A stretch of DNA of 64,000 nucleotides from Limonium bicolor. Taxonomy: Eukaryota; Streptophyta; Magnoliopsida; Caryophyllales; Plumbaginaceae. Shown in pieces: positions 38,725 to 51,061 of this stretch (position 1 is the stretch's first letter; each line of letters starts with the position of its first letter). The DNA is taken from assembly GCA_023374045.1 (NCBI GenBank), contig CM041782.1:182918925-182982924 (forward strand), given 5' to 3'. A model generated the notes under the pieces. The model did no database searches, was not told the origin of the DNA, and worked only from the letters and a program-made list of their open reading frames with translations. Position numbers and translations under genes: made by a program.

Positions 38725-38822
38725 GGCGTGTAACACCAACGAGTTAAGTAATGTGATGAGGTTTGTATTTCCGCTGCAGTTTATTGTAAGTGTGTTAAAG
38801 TTGGATGGGGTGTTACACTTAA

Positions 38823-39836
38823 GGTAAGTTTTTAGGGTCTAGGAAATGCATTACCTTGCAAGTGTATGGATGGAGTGTTGGATGGCAACAATAACAAGAT
38901 TTCCACACTCCAAGGAAGCCAAAATTGGCTGGGCAAACAAGGAATAAGTGGTTCCAACTTAGAAATTTCAATTTTAGCAAATGAGGGTTAAAAATGCTAG
39001 CTTTTCGAATTTCATTTTACCTTAGACAAACAAGGTGGAGAAGAGGCTTCTAATGGTGGTCTTCAAGCTCCAAATGCAGCACACCCATGGAGATGAAAAT
39101 GGGTGTTTTCGATTTATGAAAGGCTGAAGATGTTCTTCTTGATGAGAGGATTCCAATGGTACAATTTTTGTAATTTTTGGAGAAGGATTGAGTGTTGAAC
39201 AAGAGGAGAGAAGTGGGGTTTCTTTGGGGTTGCTGAAATCGCCATTGTTGGCTGAATAAGGAAGAAGAAGAATAGAGAGGGGGGTGCTCACGGTGAGAGA
39301 GGGCTGCTAGAGGAGAGAGAGTTTCATTTTTACTTTTGTACTTGTTCTTTTTTCCTTTCTTTTATTGTTTTTGTCTTTATATGTATAAGAGAGGAATTAA
39401 GGGAGTGTGAGAGAGAGCTGGCCGGCCCCCATATACACACAATCAGATTTTTGCTTTTTATTTTACAAGTGGACACAATAGTTTTGCCTATTTACATTCT
39501 CACCCCACAACTTCCCGGTTGTTACAGTTTTTACTAACCGGAACCCATTTTCCTGAATTTTCTCGTTTAATTAATTTTGTTGGTTCTAAGCCTTCATTAA
39601 TGTTTATTAATGATTATTTGGTTGACCAAAATTGTTACGAGTCTATTTGACCGGCTTAAAGTCGCGTTTTCCTGGTTTCCTCGAAAAACACGCTTTAAGG
39701 TTCGTTTGTGTTTTTAATCCATTTTAAGGATCCGTTTTACTCGGGATTTGTTCGCTCATGATTATTTAGACATAATTAAGCTTATAAATTACTTGTTAGC
39801 CTAATTAATCACTATTTTAAATTACAGGGTATTTCA
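38823..39836 (-). repeat. Element C 5' LTR, U3-side piece
   Basis: Outer part of the C LTR, ending GGGTATTTCA at 39836 (sense start TGAAATACCC). A sense TATACATATAAAG box at about 39387-39375 is followed by CT-rich sequence, a candidate promoter. The five bases after the LTR are CGGGA; the matching TSD copy is not in the window. Confidence 0.82.
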
Positions 39837-40632
39837 CGGGATCTCCTGATCCTTGGCATTATGAGCACCTTCGTGTGTACGTGGGACTACCATCCATGTG
39901 AGTTATCTCGGGTTGTCCTAACTTGACACCCGACAGTGCTAACTAAAATACAATGTTATGTGAGGGCCTGGGATGGTGGTTGTTATAATCGATTATTATA
40001 AGCGGCTGTGTGCTTTAACGCATTCGTCTTTAGTGTCAGTTATTGTGTATTTGATGAGTGTGTATTGTAGTGAATGATGTGTGTTTACTTATGCCTTTTA
40101 TGGCTTTCAATACAAATTTTAAACTGGTAAAGCATGAAACGAATCTAATGCAAAGACGGTTAATAATGAATTAAGTGACCACTAGGGTCCAAACCTAGCA
40201 TACTCAGTGTTTATCGCTGAGCCTCCATGGTATTTTGCAGGTTGCTGATTACCGACGAAGCCGAAGTGCGGGACCCGAGTAGTTAGGGCTTTTGTTTTTT
40301 ATTACCACACGAGACTTCTTACTATCTTATGTTAGACATTAAGTTTACCTTATGATGGTGTTGTATATATTCGGGAATGGTTAGATGCTCACTATCGTTA
40401 ATACGTCTTTTGGATTTAGTCTGTTGTATAGATGGTATCTCGTTATCACTGTGGAGTTTTATTTATGGTCGTTGTTTAGTTATTGTATTTCATTTTGCTT
40501 CATTACTCGCATGGGCAGGTGATGGCATGTGACACCCGAGTGAGATTATTTACCGTTATATCTTCCACGGTGAAACGTGTTTAATTATGCTACGTGAGGG
40601 ATTATTACGTGATTACCGAGAGGGGTGTTTCA
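39837..40632 (+). repeat. F1: 3' part of a D1-like LTR
   Basis: Homologous to the reverse complement of the U5 side of D1 (shared stretch around GTGTGTACG and the GCTACGTGAG block). It ends GGGGTGTTTCA. C is inserted in it, so its start lies to the left of C, outside the window. It contains an acceptor-like TTTTGCAG at 40240. Confidence 0.6.
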
Positions 40633-40999
40633 AAGGTACTTTTGACCTTAATTAACCAATAACTAATCTTGAATGATCTTAAGGCACATTTTTGCCTTAA
40701 GGGTTCTTTAAGCATGTTTTTGCTTTAAGCATTCTCAAATCGTTCCTCAATGTTCTTAAGACATGTTTTAGCCTTAATAGTTCATCATTTGATCTTTAAT
40801 CACCATTTTTGCTTTATACGCTTTTGATTTTGGACTTAGGTTTTGTAAACCAAGGTTGTATATATTTAATAATTGCTCACGTGTACGGATTTATTATGGA
40901 TTGTATTTTAGAACTGCAAATTACTATTTAACTCTTGTTATCACTACGGGAATGTTTCGTATTGTGTTCATTTTAAGTTGGATGCTTAATCACTCGCAT
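40633..40999 (+). repeat. F2, left piece: LTR remnant
   Basis: Joins 49484-49597 when G is removed at its GGGCG duplication. It contains repeated GCACATTTTTGCC-like short motifs. No coding capacity. Confidence 0.45.
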
Positions 41000-41004
41000 G
41001 GGCG

Positions 41005-42797
41005 TGTGAGCCTCGATTTTTAAACCTTATCCTATGTTAATTAGATTAATTAGGATCTAGTCAGGTTTTAGGTCCACTTATAACCTAAGATTAACAACTA
41101 TGTCATATAACAACAATTATTAAAACCTATGCTAGCTCACTGGAACCTATTATGAGTCGCCACCTAATTTTAAATATGATCAAATTAGGAAAGGAGAGTA
41201 CGGGTTCGGGGGCTTGATATTCGACTTAATTAGGGTTCAGTTACTTTCATTACCCCTAGAAGTAGTTTTTCCTCTACTTAGTTTAATTACGGCTTATTAC
41301 GAGTCATTTTAACCTAAGTGCACGTTGCTGGTTTTTTTGTATTTTTAGCATTTTTTGACAGAAAATTAAAGTGAAATTAGAACTACCTGAACTAGGGATT
41401 CAGAGGCAGAATTAGGTCAAATTTTAATTATGTCCGTAGCCACGGACCTAATGTATGAGACCACGGACCCCAATTGAACTACATGATTACGAAAACAGAA
41501 CTAAAATAAAAATGCAAACTTGAAAAGTCCGGGGCCACGGACAGGGTGTTCGTTGGCCCGGACATGTATTGTCAGAAACCCTAAAATTTGAAAAATTGGA
41601 AAATAAGAAATCTCACCACTGTCTGTGGGTGTCCGTGGTCACGGACAACCTGTCCGTGGTCCCGGACCATGCGTCTGAGGTCACGAACCACCCACGGACA
41701 GTGGGTTTTTGATGGTTCCCGATGGCGTTTTTAGCTTAAAATATATGTACTTGTAGCCTGAAAGATGTACAAGACATTAGTGATTAAAAGTTTTCAATTT
41801 GAAATTGAATGACACACAAAACTTAGCAAACAAGTAACAAGGTAGTAGCTAAAACAATTAGTAATACAGAGGCCAAGAAGAGTTGGTTTGAACCCAAATT
41901 TTGAGGCAAGACTGATAAAGTAGTAGGGACTTAGGAAAGTGGGATTCCTACCTGTTTTACCTTCAGGTTTGCAGTGATTCTTCATGTCGGGATTCGTCGA
42001 GTGCTCCGTTGATGGCAGACCCGAAAGGTTTTCAAACCAAGCTTCTGGTTGTTGGTTGTTCTTGCTGTTCATCATGTTTGGTGGTGTTTATGTGGGGTTT
42101 TGATGATTGTTGATGCTTTGGGAATTGGAAAACCAGTTTAGATGGTGATTTCGAGGGATTTTTGGTATGGTTTTGGTAGCCGGGTGTTGAAAAACATGAG
42201 AGAGAGAGGGGAGGCTGTGCTTTCTGACTCCCTAGGGTTCTTGAGCTTGTGAGATCCTGATTTGATCAAAAGATTTATCCCTTTATATAAACTTTCTTAA
42301 AGATAAAGAAAATCTAGTAAAAGTAAGATTTGATTAAGTGACTTCCCAAAGGAATATTGTTGTGAAATTTTAGCCACGTGTCAAGGTTGGCAATTATGAT
42401 TTTTCTGAAGTGGAATTTAATTTTTTTAATGTTGGAATATTTTTAAATCCAAATTTCTCATCAGATTCACTCTGAAATTGCTAGAAAATTATTGCTGTGA
42501 AATTTTAGCCACGTGTCAAGGATGGCCATTATGCTCAAAATGTCGTCCTCTATCATGGGTTAAAATTTCAAAGCATTTCAAGTTGATTTGAGCATCTTTT
42601 GGAGGAGAAAGAAAGCCTATAGGAGGTGTTGGGAGCCTTAAAAATTACGAAAACACCCCAGACAATGACGAAACTGCTCCCAATGCCCCGGAATGCGCTA
42701 ATCGAGCCGTAATCCCTCATGACTTGATTGAAGTGCCTCTCACATCACCAAAGCCTTACAGACCCTAACCAGGGGGGTCAAAATTTTGGGTATAACA
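41005..42797 (-). repeat. Element G 3' LTR
   Basis: Starts TGTGAGCCTCG and ends GGGTATAACA on the plus strand. It carries a GTCCGTGG/CCACGGAC array at 41431-41703. High similarity to 47685-49478, with some 20-60 base indels near 42480 and 49180. Confidence 0.92.
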
Positions 42798-42815
42798 GAT
42801 TGCCCCCCGTCAACT
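42798..42815 (-). other. Polypurine tract of G
   Basis: Minus strand AGTTGACGGGGGGCAATC directly precedes the TGTTATACCC start of the 3' LTR. Similar purine tracts (sense GGGGGCAAT) recur at about 44517-44526, 44586-44596 and 45688-45698. Confidence 0.8.
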
Positions 42816-42915
42816 AGACTTTGTAATGAATATGAAAAGTCTGGTTGATGCTTGAGTAATGCCCCAAAATTTTGGATTGTGAACAGACCCTACATGCCGT
42901 TGGAGACTAACAAGC

Positions 42916-43060
42916 CACGTCGATCTATTCTAAGGCGCTGACTACCTATAAGTAAAGTGAAATGATGTAATGTCAAGCGATTCTAAGGCATTGACACCTA
43001 AAAAGTAAAATGAAATAATGTCAAGCGATTCTAAGGCGTTGACAACCTAAAATGTAAAAA
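42916..43060. repeat. Tandem repeat 1 in G (about 50 bp x3)
   Basis: Units contain GATTCTAAGGC(G/A)(C/T)TGAC followed by a run with AAGTAAA. Confidence 0.7.
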
Positions 43061-43090
43061 CTAGGTGGTATGAAAATGCAAGAATGTTAA

Positions 43091-43160
43091 AATGCTAATG
43101 ATGTTGATGATGCTGATGATGTCGATGATGCTGATAATGCTAATGATGCTGATGATGCTC
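43091..43160. repeat. GATGATGCT microsatellite in G
   Basis: Trinucleotide-rich tract of GATGATGCT and AATGATGCT variants. Confidence 0.85.
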
Positions 43161-43374
43161 GGATGCTTCTAGGGACCGAAACCCATGCCAATGCTCCTAG
43201 CTGGACCCTATGTGGACTTATTGCCATCGTCCCCCAAGCCGGTGTGTAGGGATAACTCCTGGTAAAAACCCTGGGGACTTATTGCCTTCGTCAACCATTC
43301 GTTGATCCCAAAGCAAGCCGACAAAACACAGGAGGATTTATTGCCATCACCTCGCCAACTTTTCTGTCGCCAGG

Positions 43375-43590
43375 TCTAGTGACGCGCCTGGATAATGCAA
43401 CTAGGTCTTATGACGAGCCTATATGAATGAGATGAATGCAATGTGTTTGATGAGAGTGGGTAAGCTAAAGGGTCTTACAATGAGCCTAAAGGAATGCAGC
43501 TAGGTCTTATGACGAGCCTAAAGGATGGTTCTAGGTTTTATGACTAGCCTAAAGGTAGGATCTACGTCTTTTGACGAGCCTGAAGGATTG
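43375..43590. repeat. Tandem repeat 2 in G
   Basis: About six loosely spaced units with core CTAGGTCTTATGACGAGCCT followed by AAAGGA-like spacers. Confidence 0.7.
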
Positions 43591-43643
43591 AATTCTTCTA
43601 CTGGTGTGAGTTCTGCTGCTCAGGTGAGTTCTTCTACTCGGGT

Positions 43644-43882
43644 GAGAATCTGCATCTCTGAAGAATCTATATCTTTGGGTGAGAATCTGTATCTCTGAAG
43701 AATCTATATCTTAGTGGCGAGAATCTGTATCTCTGAAGAATCTGCATCTTCGGGTGAGAATCTGTATCTCTGAAGAATCTGTATCTTCGGGTAAGAATCT
43801 GTATCTGTGAAGAATCTGTCTCTTCGGGTGAGAATCTGTATCTCTAAAGAATTTGTATCTTCGGGTGAGAAACTATATCTCT
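43644..43882. repeat. 37-bp tandem repeat in G (about 6.5 copies)
   Basis: Unit GAGAATCTGTATCTCTGA plus AGAATCTGTATCTTCGGGT; copies differ at a few positions. It translates to apparently open frames because the unit lacks stops in one frame, but there is no sign of a gene. Confidence 0.9.
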
Positions 43883-43964
43883 GGTCTATGATGAGGAGTC
43901 TCATACGGATGGATGCAAGGTAAATTTTATGTAAATGATCATGATGAAAGTTGATTATGAAAGT

Positions 43965-44215
43965 GCCAAACGTGGCAATGATAACGTGCATGTCAAAATA
44001 CAATCAAAGTGTATGTAGGAAAGTTGTCCAAAACAAGAAACCGTTGGAAAATATGCCAAACATGGCAATGTTAAGGATCAAAAATTGTCCAAAGTAAGAC
44101 ATTGCTAGAAAGTGTGCCAAATGTGGCCATGATGAGGTTTATGAAACCGAAGTGTTTGAAGGAAAGTTGTTCGAGACAAGAAATTGTTGAAAGAGGTGCC
44201 AAACGTGGCAGTGTT
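43965..44215. repeat. GTGCCAAACGTGGCA motif repeated four times in G
   Basis: Four copies about 60-80 bp apart, each with the short inverted motif TGCCAAACGTGGCA or close variants. Confidence 0.65.
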
Positions 44216-44346
44216 TGAAGAATATTCTGTTTACTGAAAAGGAAAGTGAAATTATCATTTCCTGACTATAGACTTCTAATTTGTAATTTATCTTCTAGGA
44301 GATGAACATGTCACCGGTGGGGTATGGTGTATGATGTGAAGGTAAG

Positions 44347-44445
44347 GGCTTATGTGGGCCTGTGTAGTGGTGGTGTGGAGGTGAGGGCTTATTTGGGCTT
44401 GTGTGGTGTATGATATGTACGTATGGGCTTATGCGGGCCCGTGGT
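44347..44445. repeat. GGGCTTATGTGGGC repeat in G
   Basis: Three units of about 45 bp with GGGCTTATnnGGGC. Confidence 0.6.
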
Positions 44446-46193
44446 GTGTGATGGTGGTGGTGATGTTTGAGCTTTGGGTTCCAATTGGTGTTGTCATAGC
44501 AATCATTGGAACCAACAATTGCCCCCAGTATTTTTCCCTTAAGACAATCTGAGCTAGAGTTCATGGCAATCGATCGGAACGATCGATTGCCCCCAATATT
44601 TTTCTTTGATTAAACATGCGAACAAGTCTCGTCCTCACAGGGTCAAGGCGTATGTTTTGATGTGGTGCTTGCTAACCTACACTCGACGTGTTTGGTGTTT
44701 GCACTCGTTTCTCACTTACGGTCATAACTTCTAGACCATTGAATTTGATATTTTATGGATTTACGCATTCGATCTGTTACTTTCACGTGATTAGATACAT
44801 AACTATCAAGTCGGAATTCTTTAAAGCTTATAATGTGGCCATGGGGTGTGATGAAAGACGACGGGACCATGGAGGGATATTTGAGGTATGTGGAGCTTAA
44901 ATGGGTGACCAATGCTGCACCTTGCGTCTTCTCTCGGATTCGTCTTCCCTGTCTTGAAGTCGTCTAGCTGCTTTGTGTTGACGTTATTTTCGAGCATCAG
45001 GACTTGTACTTTTGAAGTTGTCCTTTACATAATTTCTCTTCTTTTGCCACTTGGATTTCTTCGAGGCATTTCGGGTCTGCCTCTTTGCTTTGTCCTTTCA
45101 TGAATTTGCCTTTGGGGTACTTGTGTCTCCGAGTTTTGAGTTTTGAGAGCTGTTTTGATGTGAGCTCTTTGGATCTTGTGTCACTCTAGGACCATTTGCG
45201 GATCGCTTCATCATGCTGATAGCGGCGTTGCTTCTTTGGATTGATGAAAACATTATCCGAGAATCTGGCTCCTTGCTTCCTTTGGTCACTGGGTCAGAAA
45301 TTCATCATTGGCTGGGTTATTTTGTGGAGTTCATAATATCGAAAAAGGATATATGAAAGGCTCAGCGGGGGTGCCTAGGGTATAATGTTAGGGTTCACAA
45401 GCTTTTGGCAATGTGGTGCTGTACCTAGGTGCTTCGTCATTCCTGATAGTTGTGTATCCGTTCATGGTTACTTTTCACAGGTCTAAGAGTAAATTTACAA
45501 ATTATCTCCTTCGGTCGGATTTATGCCGTTTACCTTGCTTTTGAATGTAGCCTCGCCGACGTCGTGTAAAAATGACACACTCATTCACTCATGGTTTTTC
45601 CACTCAAGACACTCTCGCAAGATTTTCACTCGGAAACTTGTTCGCACATTTAAACGAAAGATGAAAGATGACGAACTTCAACTCAGATTGCCCCAGTATT
45701 GATTTGGGGTTTATGACAACAATTTAAAAGATGTGGATTTGGAACCGCTTCGTGGGTTGTTTTGGATGTTTTGGGTGGGTGTTTGGACAGACATGTTCAA
45801 CTTTTTTGAGACAAAAGACAAATCTTCATGCACCATTGTCAAGAAATGTAACCTCATCTTAAAAGGCATTTTGAAATCGGACTTGAAAAAGTCATTTATT
45901 GTGAAGATGATTTAGTAAAACCATTGTCTTCTATTAATGATTTGAAAAACAGCCATTCTTTGAAAACTTTGAATGATGCATTTGAAAGATGAATGTTATG
46001 GCAAGTTATGCATGTGGAGATTTTCATTACTGAAGACTCGAGCTCTCGACCGTTGGGACGTCTCTGAGATGGCCGTGACCGCCTTCTTCTTGGACTATGA
46101 GTAGGCTCTGCAAAATGCCTGAACTAGGAGTGCGCATGGATGACGCATGAAGCACTTGGGCCTGAATCTTTTACGAACTGAATGATGGCGTGA
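44446..46193. other. Non-repetitive G interior
   Basis: Short open frames on both strands have no recognisable domain, and none resembles gag or pol. Two sense GGGGGCAAT purine tracts lie near 44517 and 44586. Confidence 0.5.
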
Positions 46194-46535
46194 TGGATGT
46201 GGGTAGGCACTTGGGCCTAGATAAATTGAAAGTGAGGCACATGGGCCAGAAATATTTTGAGGATGTGGTGCTTGGGCCGGAGTGTTGTGAGAATGTGGCA
46301 CTTGGGCCAGAATGTTGTGAAGATGTGGCACTTGGGCTAGAATGTTTAAAGAATGTGGCACTTGGGCTAGAATGTTGTGAAGATGTGGCGCTTGGGCCAG
46401 AAAGTGTTTGAAAGTGTGGCGCTTGGGCCAAAAAGTGTTTGAGGATGTGGCGCTTGGGCCTGAATCTGTTTAGGAATGTGGCGCTTGGGCCAGAATGATT
46501 TGAGATTGTGGTGCTTGGGCCAGAATGATTTGAGT
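46194..46535. repeat. Degenerate 30-bp tandem repeat in G (about 12 copies)
   Basis: Core GATGTGGCGCTTGGGCCAGAA. Further GGGCCnGAA motifs are scattered to about 47060. Confidence 0.85.
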
Positions 46536-47663
46536 TATACAAACTATCTTGAATTCAAATGTTTTATGCTATGGGTCAAAATTCTGGATTGAAATCGAAG
46601 TTTGTGGGCCAAAACTATGAATTAGTGTGTGGGCCAAGATGAAATAAGTTATGAATGTGGTACTTGGAACGTTCTGAGAATTTGGCAATTGGGCCAGAAT
46701 GTGTTTGGGCTAGAAATAAAGCGCATGGGCCGAAATGATTTCTAAACCATGTCCTAGATGTGAATTGGAATTTGGGCTGAGTAATTCTGATTGGGCCTAA
46801 AAGATGATACCTATATCTAGGATTTTGGGCCAAAGCCCGAATGGAAAGTCTTCTTAGACTAGAATGAGCCTTGAAATGGAAAGGCCTGATGGATTTTCAT
46901 GAATTGCTTTAGGTGGATTTATTTTTCGTCGGCCTAGAACTAAATTGATAATTCAAATTGGGCTGAAAGAGAGAAATCACCTACGTCTAAACCTTTGGGC
47001 CTGAGCCCAAACAAACAATTCATTCAAACCAAACAAGGCCTTTGGGCCACAAACAAATAGAGCTGCCAATTCGGGTTGGGCTAGGCTGATGTGGAGGAAG
47101 TTCCTATCAATCTCTAGGCTGGGTAGAGGGCCGATCATACAAGCAAACAAGTCCCACACAAATTCAACATGTCTTCACTAGACGTTTAAATCAAACCGGG
47201 TATGGATCGATCCGGAGAGGTGCTTGGGGCATGGGCCCAGGTCACCATAAAGGAATAGGGCTTGCACGCTATTCTCTGTGGGCTTCCCCACTTTTTTAAC
47301 ATCACCTGAAGGTGTGCGTCTAAGTTCGGGTCTTTGGATGACCAAACAAGGCTAGGTAAGGACAGTGCCAGGAAAATGCTTGGGGCTAAAGCCCAAGTAT
47401 TAAGGGGGTGTGGTTAGATGACACCCTCCTCTTTTCCCCCACTTATTCATATCACCTAAAAGGTGTGAGTCCCTAACAGGGGACCCCCGAACGGGTCCCG
47501 GGGTGAAACCGGTTTGCGTGGACCCTCGCTCTCATATGATGCAAAGATGCAGAAAATTAAAGTGTGCACGAAAGTAAACAAACAAAGTAATAAAGCCATA
47601 AATAAAGAATTTTCGACTTAAGCCCTCTTGCTTAAAATAACACAAGTTAATATTAAGAAGTTG

Positions 47664-47681
47664 TCCCCAGCAGAGTCGCCA
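47664..47681 (-). other. Primer-binding site of G
   Basis: Minus strand TGGCGACTCTGCTGGGGA starts three bases inside the 5' LTR. It differs from the initiator-Met site of A/B/C and resembles Tat/Ogre-type primer sites. Confidence 0.8.
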
Positions 47682-47684
47682 TTC

Positions 47685-49478
47685 TGTGGGCCTCGATTTT
47701 TAAACCCTATTCTATGTTGATAAGATTGATTAGGATCTAGTCAGGTTTTAGGTCCACTTATAACCTAAGATTAATAACTATGTCATATAACAACAATTAT
47801 TAAGCAAGCTCACTGGAACCTATTATGAGTCGCCACCTAATTTTAACCTAGATCAAATTAGGAAAGGAGAGTTCGGGTTTGGGGGCTTGATATTCGACTT
47901 AATTAGGGTTCAATTACTTTCATTACCCCTAGAAGTCGTTTTTCCTCTACTTAGTTTAATTACGGCTTTTTACGAGTCGTTTTAACCTAAGTGCACGCTT
48001 CAGGTGTTTTTGTATTGTTAACATTTTTTGACTGAAAATTAAAGTGAAATTAGAACTACCTGAACTAGGATTTCGGAGGCATAATTAGGTCAAATTTTAA
48101 TTATGTCTGTAGCCACGGACCGAATGTCCGAGACCACGGACCCCAATTGAACTACATGATTACGAAAACAGAACTAAAATAAAAACGCAAACTTGAAAAG
48201 TCCGGGGCCATAGATAGGGTGTCCGTGGGCCTGGACATGTATTGTCAGAAACCCTAAAATTTGAAAAAATGGAAAATAAGAAATCCCGCCACCGTCTGTG
48301 GGTGTCCATGGTCACGGACAACCTGTCTGTGATCCCGGACCATGCGTCCGAGGTCATGGACCACCCACGGACAATGGGTTTTTGATGGTTCTCGACGGTG
48401 TTTTTAGCTCAAAATTTATGTACTTGTAGCCTGAAAGATGTACAAGACGTTAGTGATTAAAAGTTTTTAATTTGAAATCGAATGACACACGAAACTTAGC
48501 AAACAAGTAACAAGGCAGTAGCTAAAACAATTAGTAATGCAGAGGCCGAGAAGAGTTGGTTTGAACCCAAATTTTGAGACAAGACTGATAAAGTCGTTGG
48601 GACTTAGGAAAGTGGGATTCCTACCTTTTTTATCTTCGGGTTTGCAGTGATTCTTCACGTCGGGATTCGTCGATTGCTCCGTTGATGGCAGACCCGAAAG
48701 GTTTTCGAACCAAGCTTCTGGCTGTTGGTTGTTCTTGCTGTTCTTCACGTTTTGGTGGTGTTTATGTGGGGTTTTGGTGATTGTTGATGCTTTGGGAATT
48801 GGAAAACAAGTTTAGATGGTGATTTCTGGGGATTTTCGGTATGATTTTGGTGGCTTGGTGTTGAAAAACGTGAGAGAGAGAGAGGGGAGGTTGTGCATTC
48901 TAACTCCCTAGGGTTCGTGAGCTTGTGAGATCCTGATTTGATCAAAAGATTTATCCCTTTATATAGACTTTCTTAAAGATAAAGAAAATCTAGTAAAAGT
49001 AAGATTTTTTGGAATTTTGATTAAGTGACTTCCCAAAGGAATCTTGCTGTGAAATTTTAGCCATGTGTCAAGGATGGCAATTATGGTTTTTCTGAAGTGG
49101 AATCGAATTTTTTAAATGTTGGAATATTTTTAAATTCAATTTCTCATCAGATTCACTCAGAAATTGCTAGAAAATTATTAGAAATTCGATAAATCAAAAT
49201 TCCAACGCCATTATGCACAAAATGTCGTCCTTTATCATGGGTTAAAATTTCAAAGTATTTCAAGTTGATTTGAGCATCTTTTGGAGGAGAGAGAAAGCCA
49301 ATAGGAGGTCTTGGGAGCCTTAAAAATTACGAAAACGCCCCTGACAATGACGAAACTGCTCCCAATGCCCGAAATGCGCCGATCAAGCCGGAAGCCCTCA
49401 TGACTTGATTGATGTGCCTCTCACAACACCAAAGCCTTGCAGACCCTAACCAGGGGGATCAAAATTTTGGGTATAACA
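47685..49478 (-). repeat. Element G 5' LTR
   Basis: Direct repeat of 41005-42797 with the same ends and array (48104-48376). Confidence 0.92.
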
Positions 49479-49483
49479 GGGCG

Positions 49484-49597
49484 AGTGAGAGTGATAACAC
49501 CTTTAGACGCGATAATATTTATTTTCCACTATGATTCATTCTAATTAAGTACGGCGATTCAACAACAATTAAGAGAAATTTAAGTAGGGGTGTTACA
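49484..49597 (+). repeat. F2, right piece: LTR 3' end
   Basis: Continues 40633-40999 after removal of G and ends GTAGGGGTGTTACA, the end shared by the B/E/D1-type LTRs. Confidence 0.6.
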
Positions 49598-49899
49598 ATT
49601 TATTTTGAAAATGACAGATTAGCATATCACTATTCGACACCCATTCCACACCACCATTCATGCTACTACTTCCCATTCAAAATATAAGTTGTTTTAGAGT
49701 TTTACACACTTTTTAAGAAAAAGGATGAAATGAATAGTGTATCGTTAGTTTTAGAGGGAAAGATAGAATACAAAAAATATAATACAACTTATATATTAAA
49801 TAAAGTTCTCAATTAACATGAAAATAATTTAGTTTATTTTTTTAACTTAATGGTAAGGTATATAATGAATGAATAAGATAGTTTATACAAAAGTTGATA
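49598..49899. other. Unassigned AT-rich sequence
   Basis: No open frame or terminal motif is recognised. ATAAGTTGT and ACAACTTAT occur about 110 bp apart in inverted orientation, too little to call a MITE. Confidence 0.4.
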
Positions 49900-50079
49900 C
49901 ATAAGGAGCCCTATATATCAGATGCCCAGGGATATATAGAGCGCAAGCGAAGCATCTAGTTCCCAAAAGGTGGCTATGAGCCAACCCGATACATAGCAGC
50001 CAAAAAGAGGGGGATACAAAGCATAGCATGAGTCAACTCCTATGAGCCAAGGACCTTGTCTAACAAAGCTTAATCTCAT

Positions 50080-51056
50080 TTGGGGGAGAGTTTGGTTCAG
50101 ATGACCGCCTTCGTAGCTCCCTTAATGTCCGCAATGATGAGGGAGGGGTCCGTGGATTGGCCTGTCATAGCCCGTTTACACCTTTCAATCCAGATGAAGT
50201 AGACGACGTTCGCGATGGCTGCCCATCTCACGAGGTCCTTTGGTCTTTTCCTTTTGTAGTAATGTGAGAGCCAGAAGGAGCAGCTGTGAAGGCTTAACCT
50301 GTTGGTGGGGATCCCCAGCCAGTCACACGTAGTCCACCAAATCCTATGAGCAAACCTACAAAGAAAGAACAGGTGCTCACTTCTCTCTTGAGCATGCTCA
50401 CAGAGCCAACATCTGTTAGCAAGGCTAATGCACTAGATTTGCAATTTATCACATGTTTTGAGTCTATCTTTAAGAGCAACCCACAAAATAAATTTAGCCT
50501 TAGGGAGCGCCCAAGTCTTCCAACAAATGTTAAACCAGAGGAATTGCCGGGAAGGGATTGCAAGTTCATGGTAGACGATGATAACACAAAGCCGGGGAGG
50601 GTATGTAAGGAAGAGAGACACGGCATCATGGGAGGAGCCATGTTGTGTGGTCTACCAATCCCTAGCCTGTAGGATATATTTCCAAATCCATGGATCTTTG
50701 CCTTTAGGGGTGACATGCCAGATGCTAGAGTTCCTCAAGTAGACACTGTGGATCCATTGGATCCAAAGTCTCTCAAAATTGTTTATAATAGCCGAGATAG
50801 TTTTAACAAGGAAGCACATGTTCTATTTATAGATGTCCTTAAGCACAAGCCCCCCTTTCCTCTTGTCAAAGCAGGCGGAACTCCAAGCCACTGGGGGTGG
50901 GATTGCTTATGGTATCCCTGGCCCAAAGAAAGGAATGAAGCTTTTTGACAATGCATTGGATGACATTTTGGGGATGGCAACAGACGAAGCCCAGAATCCA
51001 ATGATACCAAAGAGAGTGCTTTGGATGAGAGTGAGACAACCCACAAAAGAGAGGTG
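50080..51056 (-). pseudogene. LINE ORF2 C-terminal part with zf-RVT domain
   Basis: C-terminal part of a LINE reverse transcriptase protein. Minus-strand segments read GGLCLRTSINRTCASLLKL, then KAKIHGFGNISYRLGIG, then WFNICWKTWALPKAKFILWV ALKDRL, the pattern of the zf-RVT region that follows plant L1 RT. The segments lie in different frames, so the copy is broken by several indels. The last part resembles the usual short tail near 50100. It would have nicked and copied its own RNA at the target; it is inactive here. Confidence 0.75.
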
Positions 51057-51061
51057 CTTGC

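Larger units (their letters stand above)
34227..38817 (+). mobile_element. Solo LTR E (4.6 kb)
   Basis: Begins TGAAATACCCCAAACC, ends GGGGTGTTACA, and is flanked by CTTAA at 34222-34226 and 38818-38822. It is related to the B LTR: shared start, long near-identical stretches such as CCAAGCTTGAAAACAAG, and the same array, donor/acceptor and U5 stem. It lies inside the C LTR in the opposite orientation and has no coding content. Confidence 0.9.
28338..39836 (-). mobile_element. Element C: AlkB-bearing Ty3/gypsy element, minus, 3' part out of view
   Basis: Reading minus: LTR (39836 to 31412, split by E), PBS (31406-31395), gag exons, zinc knuckles, AlkB, then protease cut at 28338 by the end of LTR C2. 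The protein order and exon boundaries match element B. In gag and AlkB the breaks are mostly in-frame nonsense codons, as expected for old methylated DNA. RT, RNase H, integrase and the 3' LTR would lie left of X, outside the window. Confidence 0.85.
41005..49478 (-). mobile_element. Element G: non-coding Tat-like LTR retrotransposon
   Basis: LTRs at 41005-42797 and 47685-49478 (1.79 kb each), with TSD GGGCG at 41000-41004 and 49479-49483. The PPT beside the left LTR and PBS beside the right LTR set the minus orientation. The 4.9 kb interior has no RT, protease or integrase and consists largely of successive short tandem-repeat families. It is a complete but non-autonomous element. Confidence 0.9.

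Noticed and set aside
46171..46542. Repeat protein encoded by the GGGCCAGAA repeats
   Set aside because: The frame is open only because the 30-bp tandem unit lacks stops there. There is no start context, domain or conservation.
49598..49899. MITE
   Set aside because: Only a 9-base inverted match was seen and no target duplication could be defined.
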